Assembly (NCBI GenBank): GCA_029532415.1
Contig: JAQOTA010000031.1
Location: forward strand, 1-64,000
Origin: Marasmius tenuissimus
Taxonomy: Eukaryota; Basidiomycota; Agaricomycetes; Agaricales; Marasmiaceae
Length of the DNA: 64,000 nucleotides
Direction of reading: 5' to 3'
Below, piece by piece: positions 1 to 10,360 of this stretch (its first letter is position 1; every line of letters begins with the position of its first letter). The notes beneath the pieces are model-generated. The model searched no databases. It was not told the origin of the DNA and was given only the letters and a program-made list of their open reading frames with translations. The position numbers and the translations under genes are program-made.

Positions 1-184
1 TTCCTGCGCTACAGCATCCCTAGCCAAGTTCGGCCCTTCAATAGTCGCATTGGTATTGGTTGTGAGAGGGGGAAACAAGGCCTGAATGATGAATTGAACG
101 GGATAGTAGAGCCAAATGCTGATTGTGTGCAATTGAGAGTCGCTGGGGTCTGCATCAAAAGTCTATAAATCATCGTCCACCACT

Positions 185-493
185 CTATCTGTAAGAACTT
201 ACCTCTACGTCTCTCAAGCCACTGATTTCCTCATTGAAAGATCGATCTGGTACATCGCCAGAAACGCGAACGCTTATACACCGGGTGTCTTTCGGGCTTG
301 CTGTAACTATGCAGGTGCCGTGGAAGACCGCCCCTGGAAAGTTATTCCCCGTGGTAGCGTGAGTGCACTGATAGTGTGCAGTATTGATAGTCGACTGTGA
401 GTCACCATTAGTATCATGGAACGCCATATTGCTGAGGCCAGATTTGACAGGCTGTCGCAAGTTTTCTGATCGGGATCTTCGGCCACAGCACAT
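185..493 (-). CDS. NYQC-family small protein, copy A, first exon (runs toward window edge)
   Basis: This is an unrecognised small protein. The reading frame opens at ATG 493-491 with M-C-C-G-R-R and carries the family signature seen five times in the window: NGDSQSTIN, then HYQC, then GNNFPG. The frame stays open to a canonical donor (gag then gtaagt, exon end near 203), the same phase-0 position as in copies C and E, so the codons down to 185 are probably intron. A second exon would lie between about 180 and the window start; the AG acceptors there allow more than one frame, so I do not choose. The ATG-TGY start and the donor are conserved among copies A, C and E, which argues for a real gene. 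Function is unknown. Confidence 0.45.
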   Translation of the reverse strand: MCCGRRSRSENLRQPVKSGLSNMAFHDTNGDSQSTINTAHYQCTHATTGNNFPGAVFHGTCIVTASPKDTRCISVRVSGDVPDRSFNEEISGLRDVEVSSYR

Positions 494-540
494 GATAGGG
501 GGTGGCAAGTCGGGACTGTCAGCAATCGGTGGTAGCCAGA

Positions 541-1060
541 GTGCTTTTTAAGTCCTTCCTGTAAATTGTGGAGTGCCCCAGGATCAAATCAATTATCCCT
601 CTATCCTTCTAACAAGAGGCTGGAGCCTCTTGATTGCTTGCAAAATAGAAACAGGGTCTGTGTGATATGAAAATGATATATTTGTGCCATCCATCTAGAA
701 ATAACCTTGAATTCGCGTATGGGTGCAATATGCCGTTTTTTCTTCCTGCAAACCCCACACAGCCTGTGTGTTCGCGGGGGGACACATGAGTACGGAGTCA
801 TCGAAAATTGGTTTCTAATCATTCCGGATTATAGTTGCGACATGTTTATCTGCTTTGAGGAGGGCGATGATGAGTAGTCGAAGGTGGCCCTCTTCTGATT
901 GGGTCCCTGGCAGGCGGGCCATATGATCATCTCGGAGCGTTGATTCAGGGCAAAGGTAAACAATAGAAGGTTTGGCATCAGGACTGGATTCGGTAACAAT
1001 ACCTGTGTCTATGGCCGCGGAGCGGCAGATCAAGAAAACAAGGTGTACGGTTTGTATGAT
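541..1060. other. Intergenic, no recognised gene
   Basis: I see no convincing coding sequence here. Short open frames on the minus strand (815-1033, 601-822) have no recognisable motif and no splice logic. The stretch lies between NYQC copy A and the broken P450, in the same kind of duplicated ground as 57.8-58.6 kb. Confidence 0.4.
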
Positions 1061-1074
1061 GTATCCAAATAACT

Positions 1075-1785
1075 CCTACAATAGGTTCTGACTCACTTCT
1101 GTATGTCCTGATCGGAATCCGATGAGTTTGACAAAGTTTGAGAATCCGTTACCTATTTTGATTGTGAACTGGACCTTCATTTCATGTTCATAGAGCTACA
1201 GTGATATGTCCGCTCTCATAACAGACCAACGGACGTTCCCCATACCAGCGGAATGTAACTAGTACTACACCTACCTAGTGTTCACTACAATTGTACGTCT
1301 CCCCCCCCCCCAGCGTTGGGCTGGGTACTAATGCTGATGGGCGGCCCGGTAGCGACGTATTGGCGAGAGCCACACGAGCTTCGGCCTGATAGGTTCTTAG
1401 ATCAGACTCGGAATCATAATGGGATTGGAATGCGTTTGTTCCGTTTAGTGTCGGTGAGTTTCATTTGTTCGTGTTCAGACTAGTGCCACTGTTGATCTTT
1501 CTGAAGGCGCTCAATCGTGTATCAGAAGATGATCATGCACAATCCAATACCCTCGGCCCACAATTCACTATCAACTGAGATCTCACCTACCTAGCTTCGC
1601 AAGGGAGAGTTTTGAACGCGGTACCTGGGATTACAATCACGTACGTGATTTTTTGTCTTCGATGTTACGAAAATATTGATTGGTGACTGTGCTTTTGGGT
1701 GCTTTGTTTGTTATCTTACTATCTACTAGTCCAGCGCGAGTTCCGTTGGAATTTACGAAGAGACAGTGATCCGAGAGGGGTTTTT
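1075..1785 (+). pseudogene. Cytochrome P450 3' fragment (decayed duplicate)
   Basis: This stretch aligns by eye with the last third of the intact P450 at 55173-57797. The matching pieces are the intron and exon around 1110-1215 (compare 56840-56943), the exon with the proline-alanine-glycine motif at 1240-1290 (compare 57180-57240), the PERF-region exon with codons for RYW-EPHE-RPDRF near 1350-1400, the heme-loop exon near 1507-1525 and the final exon at 1730-1765. About 230 bp between the ExxR region and the next exon is missing, frames are shifted, and everything upstream of the I-helix is absent. It cannot encode a working enzyme. Downstream sequence (gggtttttacgtcaactt) also matches the intact locus, so the duplication covered flanking DNA too. 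Confidence 0.75.
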
Positions 1786-1829
1786 ACGTCAACTTGGTAG
1801 TGTGGGTCGTGATGTTAAATTCGACAGTC

Positions 1830-2740
1830 ACGTTGTCCTCGATTTCCTGGCTTCGAAAGCTGCGACAATTGAAATATGTATAATAATATCACGATGACTT
1901 CGGGCGTGCCTTCTTAATACAGAGTCGGTAGCGGATTATTCATTAATTCCAGGGCTCTCGCACTAATTAAAATTTATCTCCATGTTCAAGCACTCGAGCA
2001 TCGTCCACTATTTTAGTTGACGAGCTCTTCGAAGTTTGCCAGGTGGTCTGACGGCCATGGGAAGAAGACTGCCATTCTCGTACAACTCGCTCTTCCAATC
2101 TCACCACGGAGAACAGATCCTGGACATGTATTTGGATTCTGCCAGTTGCATAACTGATAATCAAATATTGAAGCAAGAGCACGACAAACAAAACTGAATT
2201 TCAACGCCCATGTGGCATGTGCTGCCCCCAACAATACCCCATGACTGTCGTGCCATCGGACCAGCCAACCAAATGCATTTTAATTCCGGGATCTAAATTC
2301 TGAATGGAAGCGAGACGAAGTCCCTCGAGGCTTGGAGTCCAACGACGGAGTATATGGTCGCAAGGTTGAAGGTGTGCGACATTTGAAACATGGCGAGTTG
2401 AGGTGTCTTCTACAGACATGACTCAATGCACTCTTAGACCTGTGTTTTGGAAGTCGACCGTGAGTAGCAACCTTTGGCTAAATCAATACGCAGGGCGGCT
2501 GAACTAGCTCCAGGAGTCAAGGAGAGACGTCTAGCCCCATCAATGTCCGAATGGAGCTGCGTCAGGCTGCGTCCCATTCTCACTCATCTCCCGCCTAATC
2601 TCGTTTGTGCCGCTCAGCAGCTATTACACATAGCAAATCTATAATATTTATGTCATCTGGACTGGACAAAGCAGGTCTAATTATGACTTTTATTACACCT
2701 TAGCTTTGATCTACCATTTGGGGATAAGGTGGGAACAGTC
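1830..2740. other. Intergenic, weak similarity to the downstream flank of the P450 locus
   Basis: The first part (about 1830-1960) resembles the sequence just downstream of the intact P450 (57840-57960), as expected for a duplicated segment. The remainder holds only short unsupported frames on the minus strand (1967-2234, 2201-2419) with no recognisable motif. Confidence 0.35.
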
Positions 2741-2744
2741 CCAT

Positions 2745-3600
2745 TCAATGGTCGATGTTGAAGAGCGTCGCATAGGGTTCTAGATCATCGAGGAGGTCAT
2801 CAGTTGAACTAAATCCATATTTCATCATGAGTTGGCAGATACCGAATTGTTCCCCTTGTTTGACTGTAGTCGGAGCGTTGCTATCTGCCCTTTCGGCACC
2901 TGCAATATTTGGTGCGGCCAGTAACTGTGCAACTCCTTGACCTCCGAGCCTGATCATCCAGCCGGCAAAGATGCAAAGAAGAAACACCAACCAACGCGTA
3001 GGAAAGGAAGGTTGGGCTACTGAATGTTGCTCCTGGGCCGAGTGCTGGAGAGAACATGTATATAAACAGCAACTAGTGAGAAAAGGAGTCAATATTCTAG
3101 GTATGGCAACTTCGGCCTAGCTAACCACTGCGCCTACCTGACCCTACACATTGTATGATATCATTATCCCTTTGCCCTACATTACTCATATACTCCCCCG
3201 TACTCCATAACCCTTTGCCTTACTGATCGTACTTACTCCTACGTACATCATGCACAGTTGGACCTACATCATGCACAGTACATTCTACTCCATTCTACTA
3301 TATTCTAGCTATCTTGTACTCTCGTATATAAGCTAGCTAGGAATACCATACTACCTCAGCAGTTTATTACCACCGCATGAGGCATTCTGCCTACTGTCTT
3401 TTCTCTCCTGCTCCCTGCAGTATTGCAACTAAAGGACACTTCGACTCACTGCTTGGGGACCCATATCTGTTTGAACGGTTGTCTCACCATCGAAGGTAAC
3501 TCCTTGGTAGCTGTTCCCCGTGGTGGGAGAGTGACACTGATAGTTCACTATATTGATGTTTATGGGCGATGACCTGGTACTCCCATTGGCACCGACTAGA
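2745..3600 (-). pseudogene. NYQC-family membrane protein, copy B (split by an intron insertion)
   Basis: Two blocks match copy D (48821-49362). The upstream block (about 3600-3449) encodes SSPININIVNYQC, then GNSYQGVTF, and ends at a phase-0 donor (gca then gtgagt). The downstream block starts after an acceptor near 3050, encodes AQPSFPTRWLVFLLCIF (one hydrophobic, probably membrane-spanning segment) and ends at a stop at 2745. Copy D has a 53 bp intron here; copy B has about 400 bp, which suggests an insertion in the intron. Upstream of the NYQC block the frame meets a stop and I see no ATG, so the copy may be broken or lack its first exon. Function is unknown. Confidence 0.5.
3104..3440. 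repeat. Candidate insertion within the copy B intron
   Basis: The intron of copy B is about 340 bp longer than the matching intron of copy D. The extra DNA is rich in tac, act and ctc words, contains a TATA-like gtatataagc, and lies between the near-identical decamers tatggcaact and tattgcaact. It could be a solo LTR or a small transposon; I see no perfect terminal repeat. Confidence 0.3.
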
Positions 3601-3639
3601 TTTCAGACAATGCTCGCGATCGAGTAAGAGTTTCGACTG

Positions 3640-5030
3640 TTGGGTGCACGGGGAAAGGGTTCTTCAATGTGGTTCGGCATGATCAGCCTGTACTGAGCGC
3701 GCAGAGGGATGTACTGTGAATGTGGAGTTGTTGGAACCATCCGGTCCTGAGCAACTGGAGCAGTCTTTAAATGCTGTCAGTGTGAAGCACATACTACTCT
3801 GGGAAGCACCCGTAACGATAGAGATGTATGGGAGATATATCGGACCTACCGTACACGAGAGGACTTCTCTGGTGGTATGTCTCGCAGCTTTAGCTGATGC
3901 GATCCTTACGGTGGCGGTTGGTCAGGTCTCCCCATTTTTCCTGTACTACCAAATGCCTCTAAGCGGTTTTCGCGTTGTCTGATGAGATAACCAGGCGACA
4001 CTGTCATGCTGTACGGGCCTGTGGGACCGAATGCTGCTTTCTATGCTGTTTAAGTCGATGGGGGAAGCACGTCCACATTCTCTGCGACCAAGGCTCGCTT
4101 CGTACCTCGAGTCATGCTCTATTATGGAAGTAACCTAGGACCGGGAAACATACCTTGAAGTTTGTCTGCGGCCTTCGACAGGCCAAGTATGCTCAATCGA
4201 CTATGCCGAAGTCTTTACTACATCTTCGATTCAGAAACGGTAATGTTCAGATAGCGTCTTATGAATCTAGTTTTCAGGTCGCAGTGACCAGGTTTGGATT
4301 GAGCTTGCTCCGTCGTATGTGAGTACCTACAATCAGGCTTTGGTTCTTACCAATAATATCAGAGGCGGACGTCTTCTACCAGTTGAGGTCTCCGCCGGGC
4401 GGACACACGAGTGCCAGAACTTGACTCTTGAGTATCTAAACTCTAGACAACGCAAAGGAGCAGTGGAACCAGGGAAAAGCAACATAACAACATGATACAT
4501 TTTACATATGCCAGGATTCATGGAAGAGGGGTTATTCCAAGAGGTATTCAATTGGTCTACTCTTCCACCGAATGTGCGGCTTTCAGAACACTATCAACTC
4601 TTGTGTAGTACACAGTTCCTCAAACCTTCTCAGAGAAATTATATCGGATCAAACGTCCTCAAAAACGGCAAAAGTCTTGGGTAAGCTTAATTGGCTGGTA
4701 CTTAGATGTTACGAGAGGCCCTGATGCCAGTCTTCCGCCCAAAGGGTACACCGTATGGCCAGCTCCGACGAGTTCATTGACTCTTTATGCCAAGATGGAG
4801 ACTTTGATTGATATTCCTGCTAAATCCTTGAAGCTGCCAGTGTAGAGCGTGAAACTAGTATTCCGGGACAGTATTCTGAGTATCACCCGACGTATACGCA
4901 TCCTATCTACGTGGGACTCAGCTCTATGTAATCTGACATGAGCTACGCAGGTGTCAGCTTGTGAGTAGTATCTGGTCCTTTCGCAGGTCAGAAGTGGAAG
5001 AATCGCGAAAGAGTTGAACTGAATCATCCA
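3640..5030. other. Intergenic, no recognised gene
   Basis: Only short open frames occur (3716-3982 plus; 4333-4551 and 4785-5033 minus). None has a recognisable domain, a consistent splice pattern or a second copy elsewhere in the window. Confidence 0.35.
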
Positions 5031-5032
5031 CA

Positions 5033-5341
5033 TTAGAGGAGGTCAGAGTGCGGAATCAGGTCGATTCTCGGGTCGATTCTGAGGTCGATTCTGAATTTCA
5101 AGGACCCAATTTTCGACTAGAATCGACTTCTAATCTGACCACCCGCATTTTAATTCCACAGACAATCAGTACGTAACAATCAAATTTGCGTTGATTTGAC
5201 CCAGAGAATCGACCTTGACAGAATCGTCGATTCTGGCTGTTCCCATGATTCTAGACAGAATCGACCATCAGAATCGACCCCAGAATCGACTACAGAATCG
5301 ACTCCAGAATCGACCCAAACACATACTCTGACCTCCTCTAA
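5033..5341. mobile_element. 309 bp inverted-repeat element with arrays of the GAATCGAC word
   Basis: The ends are perfect 17 bp inverted repeats: TTAGAGGAGGTCAGAGT at 5033-5049 and its reverse complement at 5325-5341. Just inside lie arrays of one short word in opposite orientation: GTCGATTCT at least three times on the left (about 5060-5095) and AGAATCGAC at least six times on the right (about 5205-5313). There is no transposase. Such subterminal word arrays are typical transposase-binding zones of CACTA/Tnp2-like elements, so this is best called a non-autonomous DNA transposon. The frames at 5180-5669 are by-products of the repeats. Confidence 0.7.
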
Positions 5342-5665
5342 TGGCGTGGGAAACCCGGAAAGGTTGATCCCAGTCATCAAGTCAAGAGCCCGGCGTTCTA
5401 CTAGTACTTCTCCAGACGCGGGGCCTCTGTCAATTTCGATGACACCGTGGAACCTCCACCGAGTTCTGCGAAAACGATCTTGGGATACTCTCTTGAATTT
5501 TTACAGTTTTCAAGTCCATCGGGGACGATCAAGTATGTGTATTTTTCGACCGAAAGTCCACTATAGTGCTGTTCGCGAGGAGATGGACTGGATGAAACTC
5601 ATCGCCAGCCCAGGCCCCAAGTTCAGGCATACACTAAGCCATCAACTTCGGGACGCCAGTCAGTA
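5342..5665. other. Spacer, no recognised gene
   Basis: A plus-strand open frame runs through this stretch from inside the repeat element to 5669, but it starts in the GAATCGAC array and shows no domain. I see nothing else. Confidence 0.3.
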
Positions 5666-6999
5666 TTGATATGTGAGCGGTCTACGTATATGATATATCG
5701 CGTGAATATACATATTCTGTGCTATCGTGAGGCGTTTTCCAGCAACACTCTCCGTCTTTTCAGGATAATTTTCCGATCGCTTCGGGGATCCGTCCAAATG
5801 ATACTGAACTCATTAATATCCCGTCTCTTCATGTTTTATATCTACCGGAGTCTTGTCCGGGTCTCTGCCACCCACCCCTAAGTAACAAACGCGAGGGGAG
5901 AAACCACGACTTGGATGAGTTGTATGAGACAAGATGGAAAGTCATCGAGTGAGAACAGTGGTGACTGGGATGGGTCACGCTAGATTGATTGAACAGTTCG
6001 TCAAGTCAATATTGACTCGGGAATGGCGTTGCTCAGCCCTCAATCAAGTTCAACTCACTTCTGTATTCCTCGAGCACCCAGCGGCTTCCTCGTGAGTAAA
6101 CCGGCTTGATGCGGCCTCTCGGGGATTCCGACCAGTGCGATGACTCGGATCCCGCGTTGGACCTGACAAGTTGGTGAAGGTTCCGTGGACGACGACTCCT
6201 TGGAAACTGTTCCCCGTGATAGGAGAAGAACACTGGTAGTTCGTAGCGTTGATGGTCGACCATAAGTCACCGTTCGCATAGTTGGATGTTATCCCTTCAA
6301 GAGTGCAGTCGGTGGGGTCGCATAGGGTGTTTGCAGAAAGTGTTTTGCTAGTAGTGCACATGATAGTGGGTGAGGAGGTGTGGTTACTGACTGGTTGTGG
6401 CTGGAGTATCTTTCTAAGGCCCCCCTCCAGTTGACGCTCAGTCAGCTTGATCCATGTACAGTGAGCATTAGTGTTCAGAATTAGAGCAGACAAATTCCTC
6501 AAAAATTCGATTGGGCGGGAACTAAATCGGTACTTATGGTTGTAAGTTCTAAACGTTTTTGATGTGGAGTTACACTTTGACCCGTGGGTCGTGTATGACG
6601 CATGGACACGATGTGGCTTGGTCCCGGTCAGTGGTCATCACGCGAGGATTCTGCGCTGTTTTCATTGATTGGAAAAAGCTGGTCTCTTGGAAGAGGTCCT
6701 TGCATCATGCATGACGAACAGCGACCGCCGACTCGGACTCTAAAATTGACACGGACCTTTGATTCAGTGGGACTTGTCTAGCTCGAGGTACCACTGACAA
6801 TCGTGTTATTCGGGGCTCTGCCATATAGAACCTCGAACTTGCCTTGTTTTGAGAACACTTGGGAATTTCAGGGAGCCTCTCGGCCGGCGCAATACAGAGT
6901 GGCGGTAGAGGTGATTTAGCCTTGAACATAAATTAGATCTGGGAGACTGTCGTCTAGCATCCAGTGTTCACCTATTCTCAAGCACAAAAAACGGGCAGA
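5666..6999. repeat. Left half of a host segmental duplication (matches about 57915-59165)
   Basis: Sequence from the spacer at 5.67 kb through NYQC copy C to the edge of element 1 aligns by eye with 57.9-59.2 kb in the same order and orientation. Anchors include the gtctcttcatg/atctcttcgtg spacer, the NYQC gene, the words gtgtatgacgc-tggacac and gaggtgatttagccttgaac. The match resumes on the other side of element 1 at 21157. Confidence 0.7.
6059..6361 (-). CDS. NYQC-family small protein, copy C, first exon
   Basis: The frame is open from ATG 6361-6359 (M-C-T-T-S-K) to a canonical donor (gaa then gtgagt, exon end 6059), 101 codons. It holds NPTDC-like and LEGIT stretches, NGDLWSTINATNYQC, GNSFQGVVVHG and a tail ending R-N-T-E at the donor. 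Copies A and E share the ATG-TGY start, the order of motifs and the phase-0 donor, which is strong evidence of coding. The frame also extends upstream to 6502, but the shared start favours 6361. I cannot place exon 2. No signal peptide is obvious and the function is unknown. Confidence 0.5.
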
Positions 7000-7003
7000 T
7001 CGG
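7000..7003. repeat. Target site duplication TCGG, left
   Basis: TCGG precedes the 5' LTR here and follows the 3' LTR at 21157-21160. The empty site in the duplicated block near 59155-59170 reads aagtcgctcgctcg, which matches the joined flanks atcggtcgctcg. Confidence 0.8.
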
Positions 7004-7568
7004 TGTCAGGTCGTTTTTCTGTTGCGCATCGAGCACGCCGTCTAGCAGAGAGCGAAGGTTGGACGGACCGTTTCCACTGCCTCGCCGAACATAGTAGCTT
7101 CAAATATTCGGAACTGTTTTCATTGTTGTTTTTACTTGATTTAGACCTGTGCTGTGTTATGGTACCAAACTTACGATTAGTATAAATAGTGTACGCTACC
7201 TAAAATGAAGGCAACTACTCTTTATCCGAAACCATCACGTCTGAAGTACTGGAGCGATCAGCTGATTAACTGATCTCGGCGAGACTGACGCCCGACGCGT
7301 CGATCATTGGTGCCCATTTGCTCGTCTTCTAACTCATTCTCATCCATCCAACTCGTAGCCATAGCTGACAGGTTCAGCTTTTCAGGATAAGTATCAGTAG
7401 TTGTACTGACATTATTATATAGGTCCAGTCGTGTACCTCTTGGAAGTCCTATCTAGAGTGTACACCCACAAAGTTTGTTGAAATTCCTAGTGAAGTTTGC
7501 CTCACCTACTCGCACTTACCGTTGAGCAAGATACATAGAACTCCGTGGTGAGTTTTTTCTACTCGACA
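7004..7568 (+). repeat. 5' LTR of element 1 (565 bp)
   Basis: It begins TGTCAGG and ends TCGACA, with the inverted termini TGTC/GACA. It matches the 3' LTR at 20591-21156 along its whole length; the only difference I find is one extra C in the T-run near the end (gttttttc versus gttcttttc). A TATA-like tataaata lies at 7181. Near-identical LTRs mean a very recent insertion. Confidence 0.93.
7181..7188 (+). promoter_or_regulatory. TATA-like box in the element 1 LTR
   Basis: TATAAATA sits about 180 bp into the LTR, 480 bp upstream of the gag ATG, the usual place for the start of the genomic RNA. The same word is in the 3' LTR near 20768. Confidence 0.5.
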
Positions 7569-7572
7569 TCAG

Positions 7573-7588
7573 TGGAGCCCACCGCGAG
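7573..7588 (+). promoter_or_regulatory. Candidate primer binding site
   Basis: TGGAGCCCACCGCGAG begins 4 nt after the LTR end. TGG pairs with a tRNA CCA 3' end; the tRNA was not identified. Confidence 0.5.
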
Positions 7589-7669
7589 GGGGGGAATCAT
7601 TCACTACGAGTACGAACGTTAGAGAAGCCGGTCTTCTCCAAATCATTTCGAATCACATACCTGGCGTGA

Positions 7670-10354
7670 ATGTCAGCGGACCCAATATTGTTCAACTCCA
7701 CCGATTTCACGTCTATTCGTGAGCCTATTTCTGAGCAGGACTCAGACACCGACTCGTTGCCAACTCCTTTGACACACATCAGAACAAGTTCTGAGTCACC
7801 TTCTCAATTCGACTCTTTTGAGCATCTGAATATGAGTCAACCTTCAGTTTCTGACGCAGGATCGTCCAATCAGCAAGGAATACACTTACAAATGCCGACA
7901 CAGGGCTACAATGCGACAACTATTCACATTCAACCAGAAGTTGAGCAGGCATCAGCTTCTGGACCCGCTCAAACTCGAGTAACGATAGAACCCACCGGCA
8001 GGACTAATAGTCGGGGATCAGTCGGATTTCTTGACGATGTATACGCTGCGGCGTTACCAGCCCCGCATTCTCGTGATGCGCCACGAACTTTCAAGGGTTC
8101 GTACTCTCAAGTCGAGAGTTGGATCCGACAGTATGAACGATTGCTAGCAAAGCACGACGTCACGGATAGCCGTGAACAGTGTGAAGGCTTGTTAGATTAT
8201 TGTTCTATAAAAGTGAAGAGAACGATACGCACCATGAAGTCCTACCGGACAGGATCGTGGCGAATACTGAAGAAAGACATCTTGAGGATGTACGACGCGG
8301 AACGAGCTCTGCAACATTATCAGCCCAGTGATCTTCAGTCGCTGGCCTTGAAGCAAGCGAAGAAACCAATTGAGAATAAATCTCAATGGCTTCGTTACGT
8401 CCGACGCTTCCAGGAGAAAGGAGGAGAGCTCGTTAATTCGGGTAAAATGACGGAGCGGCAGTATGCCACGTACTTTTGGTTGGGCATACCCTTGCTACTT
8501 CAACAGGTCTTGGAGTCCAGGTTGCGAATGCGCAAGCCAAATCGTGACATATCGGAACCGTACCCTGTGGAAGAAGTAAGCGAGGTAGCGGAGAGTTATT
8601 TTCATAGGGCACATTTCAAAACCATGGTGCCCGATGCAGGGATGTTTGGAGTAATAAGAAATGAAGAGGATTCAGGGGAAGATTCTGAGGAGGAGGAAGA
8701 TACAGACTCAGAATTAGATGATTTAGAAGTATGGAGGAAAACACGAGCTCACCGAAAACTTGAGAAACGGTTGCTGGAACGAGCGCCGGCTGTTAAAATT
8801 GAAGGAGTATCAAAGACAGTACCCAAAGCAGAGGTGGCTCGAACCACGACGTTTCAGGGGCCACAAGAGGAGGTGGCAGAATTGATTTCCAAGTTAAATA
8901 ATATGCAGCTTGAAAATCCAGAGTACGGTGTGCTGTACTATCGTGCAGTAAAGCTGGATCCTGACAGTAAGGAGTGTATTAGACGACCGCCCGCCAACGT
9001 AGTACAGACAAATATCACTCACCAGAGTATGCTGTCAGGAGGAGGGGAGAATAGACCGTATGTCCCAATTACGAGGGACGGTCGTGCGGTGCAGTTGTAT
9101 CCGTTTGAAGGGAGACCATCGACGTCGAGGTTGACCTGTTTTGGATGCGGATTGATCGGCCATAGAATTGGGGACTGTCCGGAAATTGCCGGAAAGCTGC
9201 GTTCGGCCGAAATTAAAAGAGACTCGAATACCCGGCAATTTACACTGCCGGACGGTACACCCATTCCGCGTGGGAATCCGGGAGAAACTTTTTTGCAGGC
9301 TCTGACCCGTGTTCAACATGAACGTTCCCAACAACGCTCATCACCCCCATCCAAATCTCAAGCTATGCTCTTGACCATTCCCCATCTAGTTCAAAGTTAT
9401 CTGGCGCGGCAAATTGCGGATAGGAAGTCAGCCACAGGGATAGAAGAGACAGAAGACACCGAGTCGGAGATGGATAATGGTGAGAGTTCAGGATATGACT
9501 CCGCCTCTGATTCTGACGAATATGGACCTACAGGAGTGGAGGAAGGGTCAGATGATGAGTTTGAAGAAATGGAGAACAGCCTAACAGGAGAAGGGCCGAG
9601 AGTTTTGGGAGTGGAACGAACCAAAGCCGTCACTAAAGAGGTGCGTCACAAATGGCAAGCAGGCCCCAAAGAGACAACTCACGATGCTCGGACACGTAGG
9701 ATTGTGCGACCCCCGGTCAATGCCGACGGAACTCGAAGGAATTGGCGCGAACAATTGCAACCCAAGAATAAATTGCATGTTACTGGTCCGGGACCGTTGC
9801 AAATGACTCAGGACAAGATTCAGCCGGTGCCTTTAGAGCAACCGGTTCATGAAAGTAACGCATTCCCTCCCCTTTCGAAGTCTCGGTCCATTGACAAGCA
9901 TATAGACCCCGAACGGGAGAACAGGCGGCCACCGACACCAAAACCAGTCACGATTCCCGTCAATCCCAAACCTTATGATGCTCGACCCAATACTTTTCGA
10001 CGCGCAACTTCAATGGAACCCGAACTGCTGAGAAAATCAGCAGTCAAGGATGAAGATGGCCGAACGGTGAGGTTCTCTAATCCAGAGGTGGTTAAGGCTC
10101 AAACAGAAACAACAGTAAAAGGGAAACGAGAACGGAAGACGGAGTTAGCGCGACGGGTGAGCAAACAACAAGTGTTGGACAAGATTCTGGGTACAACCGT
10201 ACAGCTGCCGTTAGGAGATTTCCTGGGAGCTTCCCGCGAACTGAGCGCGGTTCTACATGATCTTACGAAGGTTCGTTTGCCTTTGTCACCACGGAAACAA
10301 AAAGTTAACCTGGAAAGAATATCGGAACATATATCAGCTCGCCCGGTTAGCTGA
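7670..10354 (+). CDS. gag: Gag of element 1 (capsid and nucleocapsid)
   Basis: The 894-residue structural protein of the element packages the RNA into cytoplasmic particles. A capsid-like helical region lies at about residues 135-300 (with FKGSYSQVESW and NKSQWLRYVRRFQEKGG). A single CX2CX4HX4C zinc knuckle spans C490, C493, H498 and C503. Long acidic Ser/Glu/Asp stretches lie before (about 330-350) and after (about 585-640) the knuckle, and a basic region lies near 810-840. The frame ends in TGA at 10352-10354; two codons later, in the same frame, the next ORF starts with ATG. Gag and protease are therefore separated by one stop codon and could be joined by readthrough or coupled by reinitiation. 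The start at 7670 is the first ATG of the frame, 101 nt after the LTR. Confidence 0.88.
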   Translation: MSADPILFNSTDFTSIREPISEQDSDTDSLPTPLTHIRTSSESPSQFDSFEHLNMSQPSVSDAGSSNQQGIHLQMPTQGYNATTIHIQPEVEQASASGPAQTRVTIEPTGRTNSRGSVGFLDDVYAAALPAPHSRDAPRTFKGSYSQVESWIRQYERLLAKHDVTDSREQCEGLLDYCSIKVKRTIRTMKSYRTGSWRILKKDILRMYDAERALQHYQPSDLQSLALKQAKKPIENKSQWLRYVRRFQEKGGELVNSGKMTERQYATYFWLGIPLLLQQVLESRLRMRKPNRDISEPYPVEEVSEVAESYFHRAHFKTMVPDAGMFGVIRNEEDSGEDSEEEEDTDSELDDLEVWRKTRAHRKLEKRLLERAPAVKIEGVSKTVPKAEVARTTTFQGPQEEVAELISKLNNMQLENPEYGVLYYRAVKLDPDSKECIRRPPANVVQTNITHQSMLSGGGENRPYVPITRDGRAVQLYPFEGRPSTSRLTCFGCGLIGHRIGDCPEIAGKLRSAEIKRDSNTRQFTLPDGTPIPRGNPGETFLQALTRVQHERSQQRSSPPSKSQAMLLTIPHLVQSYLARQIADRKSATGIEETEDTESEMDNGESSGYDSASDSDEYGPTGVEEGSDDEFEEMENSLTGEGPRVLGVERTKAVTKEVRHKWQAGPKETTHDARTRRIVRPPVNADGTRRNWREQLQPKNKLHVTGPGPLQMTQDKIQPVPLEQPVHESNAFPPLSKSRSIDKHIDPERENRRPPTPKPVTIPVNPKPYDARPNTFRRATSMEPELLRKSAVKDEDGRTVRFSNPEVVKAQTETTVKGKRERKTELARRVSKQQVLDKILGTTVQLPLGDFLGASRELSAVLHDLTKVRLPLSPRKQKVNLERISEHISARPVS

Positions 10355-10360
10355 GTAAAT

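Noticed and set aside
5196..5669. 157-codon plus-strand ORF over the GAATCGAC array
   Set aside because: Its Thr/Glu/Ser repeats are the translation of the DNA repeat, and the frame starts inside the inverted-repeat element.
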